Positions 61,101-64,000 of a stretch of DNA of 64,000 bases are shown one piece after another. The notes under the pieces are model-generated. The model searched no databases. It was not told the DNA's origin and saw only the letters and a list, made by a program, of their open reading frames with translations. Made by a program: the position numbers and the translations under genes. The stretch is from Acanthopleura granulata (taxonomy: Eukaryota; Mollusca; Polyplacophora; Chitonida; Chitonidae): assembly GCA_016165875.1 (NCBI GenBank), contig JABBOT010000012.1, positions 6,355,534 to 6,419,533 of the forward strand, in the 5' to 3' direction. Every line of letters begins with the position of its first letter. Position 1 is the first letter of the stretch.

Positions 61101-63772
61101 CTCTTCTCGACGTTGAGGTGGTCAAGAAGCTGTTTAGATAGGTAAGGCCACGAATGTGTCACCCATCAATAAGGTAGCAGCAGACTGGATTTATCAGACT
61201 GCTGGCATGGGCATTTCTGTGAAATCAAACGTGTAGATTTCCGACATTAGAGGTGAGAGTGAGGAATCCATGGGTAATCCGTGGATCTGTTCATACACTG
61301 AGTTACCTCAGGCGAGGCAAGATGAACTGATGCAGGAATCTAGTAGGTTGAGTGAGTATACTCTTCACCGCAACCGAAGTCTCTGTGCAGTTCTGCTTGC
61401 TAACTAGTTTCTCGTTTATGACTTGAAGGGACCTTTTCTCTTCGAATGTTGTTGAACAGGTCGGTCACGTCGGAGCTTATCAGATTGCACGGTTGAGGAA
61501 TCAGCCTGATCTTCTTGCAGAAATCCGATGTGTCCTCAATAAAGGAGACGGCACGTTTGTCTAGCAAACTGGTAAGCTGCGGCATGATCGTATATTCAGC
61601 CTACTCGACTCGAGCATCAGCTCAACTTATGTGTCTCGGGTATTCCATTAAAAGTCTTCACTCTAAGTTTGTTAAATCTTACAACGAGTACACCTTTCTT
61701 GTTAGTAAATGCGGACGCGGCATCCAGAATCCCTGGGACTCTAAGAGTAAGGTTGGCACATTGGATATATGAACAGTTGCTATCAAAGCGCAACTGAGAT
61801 ACATGTTTGATTAACCACACCGTATGGGCACACAATTTGGATACTGATATTGTCATCCACCGGGAACATTTTGTCTTTTCGTCATCGTTGAAAACTACTG
61901 ATTGCTTTTCTTTGCATGAATCCACCCTAATTGTTTATATTTTATATACTTCTTTAGTTCTTTGTTGGTCTGTGTTATTTGTCGTTTTTTGGAAACAGGT
62001 CTTATGGTTATTGACCGGGAACGCCCAATTTGGTTGACGGCTGGTATGCGAATGTCCGTTTCGACGCCTAGGTTCATCTCTCAAAACGGCTACCCCGAGC
62101 ATTAGCGGACCAAAATACCATGCGTCAAACAATAAACCAAGCGAGAATTTACAACACAGGACAAGCTGGGAATCCTTATTACCATCCCATATATAGAAGT
62201 ACCCGCCACCGGATTACTCTATTTCTTCCAATTTTTAGGACAGCTGTTAAAAGTGCTAAAAGCAACAATTACCTTTCTCTGTCACTTTATTTGAAAAAGT
62301 GAAGATATGGGTGTCTTTTTCATTAGACGAAACTGTGTATTCTTTTCACCATTACGATCATGTATATTAGCTAAAAAGAGCAGACCAGAAGTCCCAAAAA
62401 TTAGAAGAAACAGGGCAGACGCATGTTGGAGAGGAACTAAAGCATCCAAACGGTATTTTCATCTGACTCAAAACAAAATTTTTGACACCACAATTGAAAG
62501 CCTCCGGGAGAAAGTGACACACACAAAAGCCACCCCTAAGGGATGTGTCTACCAGATAACATGTGACTGTCATCAGGATTATATAGGAGAAAGTAGCAGA
62601 CTACTGAACGTATGAATTTCAGAACACCCCTTCAGTCGAGAAACTAGATGGCAAATCAGCTCTGAGCGATAACATATCAGCACACACAAGACACAATTAA
62701 AGGATACAATGACACTGTGATTAGCAGTCAGCAAATCTGACTTCAAGAACATCAAGAAGCAAATAAAAAGAAACAGACCACAACTCAACCGTGCATATTA
62801 AACCATCATCACCCGGGGACAGAACACCATAATCTGTTTACCACTTGGACGTTTCACACCGTCATTTACTTGTGCTTGCATCCTACCTATTGTAATGCCC
62901 AGACAATTTATTCCTTTCATACATATTTGACTCGGACGTATTGTTTATATCTACCCATTGTACTAGTTTGGCAATTTCCACACATCTACTTACAACTGTT
63001 ACATGTTATAGTTATGTATACCTTGCCGAGTTTGTTTAATGCATTGGTTTGAAAACGATGTTAGGATCTACGGCGAAACGCCACCAGGATTAAAGTCGAG
63101 GAGTTTGTCATTCATAAGTAATGAGTCGTCTTAGCCAATTTCTCCCGTGTATATAATTCTCTATTGATTATCAAGACTTTTCATCCTATATACAGTGCAG
63201 AATTTCGGACTAATTTGAAAGGAAACGGAGAAACCTGATGTCCCCTCGGACTACTGTTAGTAAATAATGGATAACATAAAAACACAACCAACTTCTCCAA
63301 TTCGATTAAGGAACAGCCGATGGCCATTTTTTGACTGAATATACATAGGCAGTTTGCGTGTAGAAAATAGTTATCACTTAGGTGCCGACAAACGTTTGAT
63401 GTCAATGGTAATGGTGTTTTGTCGTGAGAACAAATCTGGTTAGGCAACATTTAGCCCATCTTGATGGGCATCGTTTGCACGTAAATCGTCGCTAGTGTGT
63501 TTAAAACGCACTTTATACTTAATCCTTCATACCGCGAGTTGTTAAAATGGACTCAGTAACAAAGCTCTCAATTTTCTCAGATTACACTGTCGAACAGTAA
63601 TAGACGTCTACTCTTTATGTCTTACCTCAGGTTTTCTGCCGTCCTTTTCTGCTAGCTTGGCGCATTGTAAGCTGTGCTGAGTTTTGGATACCGCCTCTCC
63701 CAAATACTCACTGTCGCCATGGATCTCGAACATTTTGAACGCTTGATCCACACTTTTTCGCCTTGTGTCCAT
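58129..63772 (-). CDS. PhnZ/TmpB-like HD-domain mixed-valent di-iron oxygenase, 3 exons
   Basis: Exons on the minus strand: 63772-63626, 59030-58805, 58349-58129. Introns are GT-AG, phases are consistent, and the product is 197 residues, like bacterial PhnZ (about 190). PhnZ cleaves the C-P bond of 2-amino-1-hydroxyethylphosphonate with O2, giving glycine and phosphate; TmpB does the same on the trimethylated analogue. Family landmarks are in order: HGDSEYLGEAVSKTQHSLQ with Tyr23, Glu26 and His33 (PhnZ Tyr24, Glu27, His34), LFHDIGHL with His57-Asp58 (PhnZ His58-Asp59), KNHDTVGE with His84, GHVQAKRYL with His108, the LHQGGPMS block, and RTWDD with Asp165 or Asp166 as last ligand. Myo-inositol oxygenase is related but about 285 residues and lacks the QGGPMS block. 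No targeting signal is visible, so it is probably cytosolic. The frame stays open upstream to a Met at 63850, so the start could be up to 26 codons earlier; ATG at 63770-63772 has a good context (AAGATGG). The exact substrate is inferred. Confidence 0.9.
59133..59339 (-). repeat. SINE copy in intron 1 of the PhnZ-like gene
   Basis: Same family: GGCGGCCAGCATTGTGGTGA, ACCATCCGCAGGTTGCTGGT and a decayed tRNA head ending GCCACGGAGGCCTCC on the plus strand. The tail is truncated. Confidence 0.85.
60065..61620 (-). mobile_element. Penelope-like element remnant, copy A
   Basis: On the minus strand, pieces of a Penelope-type reverse transcriptase appear in several frames: NLISSDVTDLFNNI (motif A, within 61400-61585), HGLPMDSSLSPLMSEIY (motif B, about 61250) and a decayed YxDD region near 61170. 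TNQITFLDVLI follows. A GIY-YIG endonuclease segment (GCVYYI..., DYIGET) at about 60240-60380 comes next, then a Lys-rich end. It is broken by stops and frameshifts and by the SINE at 60395-60645. Confidence 0.8.
60395..60645 (-). repeat. Full-length SINE inserted in Penelope-like copy A
   Basis: The best preserved copy of the family. Its head is GCCTCCGTGGCTCAGTCGG, and the body has TTTCCTCCCACCATAATGCT and GAGTACGGCGTAAAACACCA with an AAATAAATAAATA tail. CGACTTCTT flanks it at 60386-60394 and 60646-60654, a 9-bp target-site duplication. The B-box region seems to have a small deletion. Confidence 0.95.
61621..62109. other. Spacer between the two Penelope-like copies
   Basis: Probably the decayed 5' part of copy A, since a minus-strand frame ends in NGIPETHKLS, reminiscent of the GLPKIHK block before the Penelope reverse transcriptase. 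No clear boundary is visible. Confidence 0.4.
62110..62810 (+). mobile_element. Penelope-like element remnant, copy B (3' part)
   Basis: The plus strand matches copy A in inverted orientation: ACACAGGACAA, then TTATTACC, then a frame with YFHLTQNKIFDTTIESLREK. The GIY-YIG block (GCVYQITCDC...DYIGES) lies at 62537-62600 and FKNIKKQIKRNRPQLNRA near 62734-62790. A TGA interrupts the nuclease just after SRLLNV. The reverse-transcriptase core is absent. Confidence 0.8.
62811..63625. other. Rest of intron 1 of the PhnZ-like gene
   Basis: No exon, RNA or repeat recognised. Exon 1 and exon 2 join directly with the spacing seen in the protein family, so no missing exon is expected here. Confidence 0.5.
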
Positions 63773-64000
63773 CTTGAGTAGTAGGCCTGGAACACACAAG
63801 TTCATCTGACTGTCATCTTTTTGTCTTGAATTGTTTTGGAGAATGCGCAAGACTTATACGGAAGGCCATGTATTTCATATATTCAACATTTCCCCTTCTT
63901 CCAGGAACTCACTTGAAGCTTGTTTATACATATATGTGGACTTTGAATAAGTGCGTTGGGTTGAGCATGTAGGATTTTTTTAATACATATATTGACAGAT
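63773..64000. other. 5' flank of the PhnZ-like gene
   Basis: Contains the putative 5' UTR or promoter. No TATA box or other defined element is clear. Confidence 0.35.

Noticed and set aside
58129..63772. Annotation as myo-inositol oxygenase (MIOX)
   Set aside because: MIOX is a related HD di-iron oxygenase but is about 90 residues longer. The YxGE...H, KNHD, HVQAKRYL and LHQGGPMS landmarks fit PhnZ/TmpB.

Overview
The window looks like nuclear DNA from a marine invertebrate animal, most likely a lophotrochozoan (mollusc or a close relative). It is AT-rich and gene-sparse. Its protein genes are interrupted by many GT-AG introns, and it is littered with tRNA-derived SINEs, foldback/MITE-like repeats and decayed retroelements. 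There are no operons or prokaryotic signals. The species call is inference from gene content and repeat style only.

Four genes can be supported. (1) A single-exon rhodopsin-class GPCR on the minus strand at 3124-4632, with HRQ where DRY is normal. (2) A lone, divergent, replication-type histone H2A on the minus strand at 20113-20484, with the canonical 3' stem-loop, purine-rich downstream element, TATA box, E2F-like sites and CCAAT boxes. (3) A complete 37-exon LRPPRC gene (mitochondrial PPR protein) on the plus strand from 21763 to 50316. It was rebuilt exon by exon, with every splice phase consistent, giving 1381 residues, close to human LRPPRC. Its start codon sits in a perfect TISU/YY1 element. 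(4) A three-exon gene on the minus strand from 63772 to 58129 that encodes a 197-residue PhnZ/TmpB-type HD-domain mixed-valent di-iron oxygenase. Such enzymes cleave the C-P bond of hydroxylated aminophosphonates, so the gene implies organophosphonate catabolism in an animal. It is the most interesting gene here.

Layout: 1-9.6 kb holds the GPCR, two copies of a long-TIR MITE and other repeats. From 9.6 to 20 kb I see no gene, but there is a CCAAT-containing 48-bp array, a 54-bp tandem repeat and a foldback element of about 590 bp. H2A and LRPPRC occupy 20-51.7 kb. LRPPRC introns carry many SINE copies of one main family (tRNA head, conserved centre, TAAA-rich tail), three minisatellites and several dispersed repeats. 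From 52 to 57.7 kb lie a broken Ty3/Gypsy-like relic, unrecognised degenerate ORFs and a 41-bp tandem repeat. From 58 to 64 kb lies the PhnZ-like gene, whose 4.6-kb first intron contains two SINEs and two head-to-head Penelope-like element remnants.

The four genes have no obvious shared pathway and look like independent neighbours. The repeats explain most of the remaining DNA.
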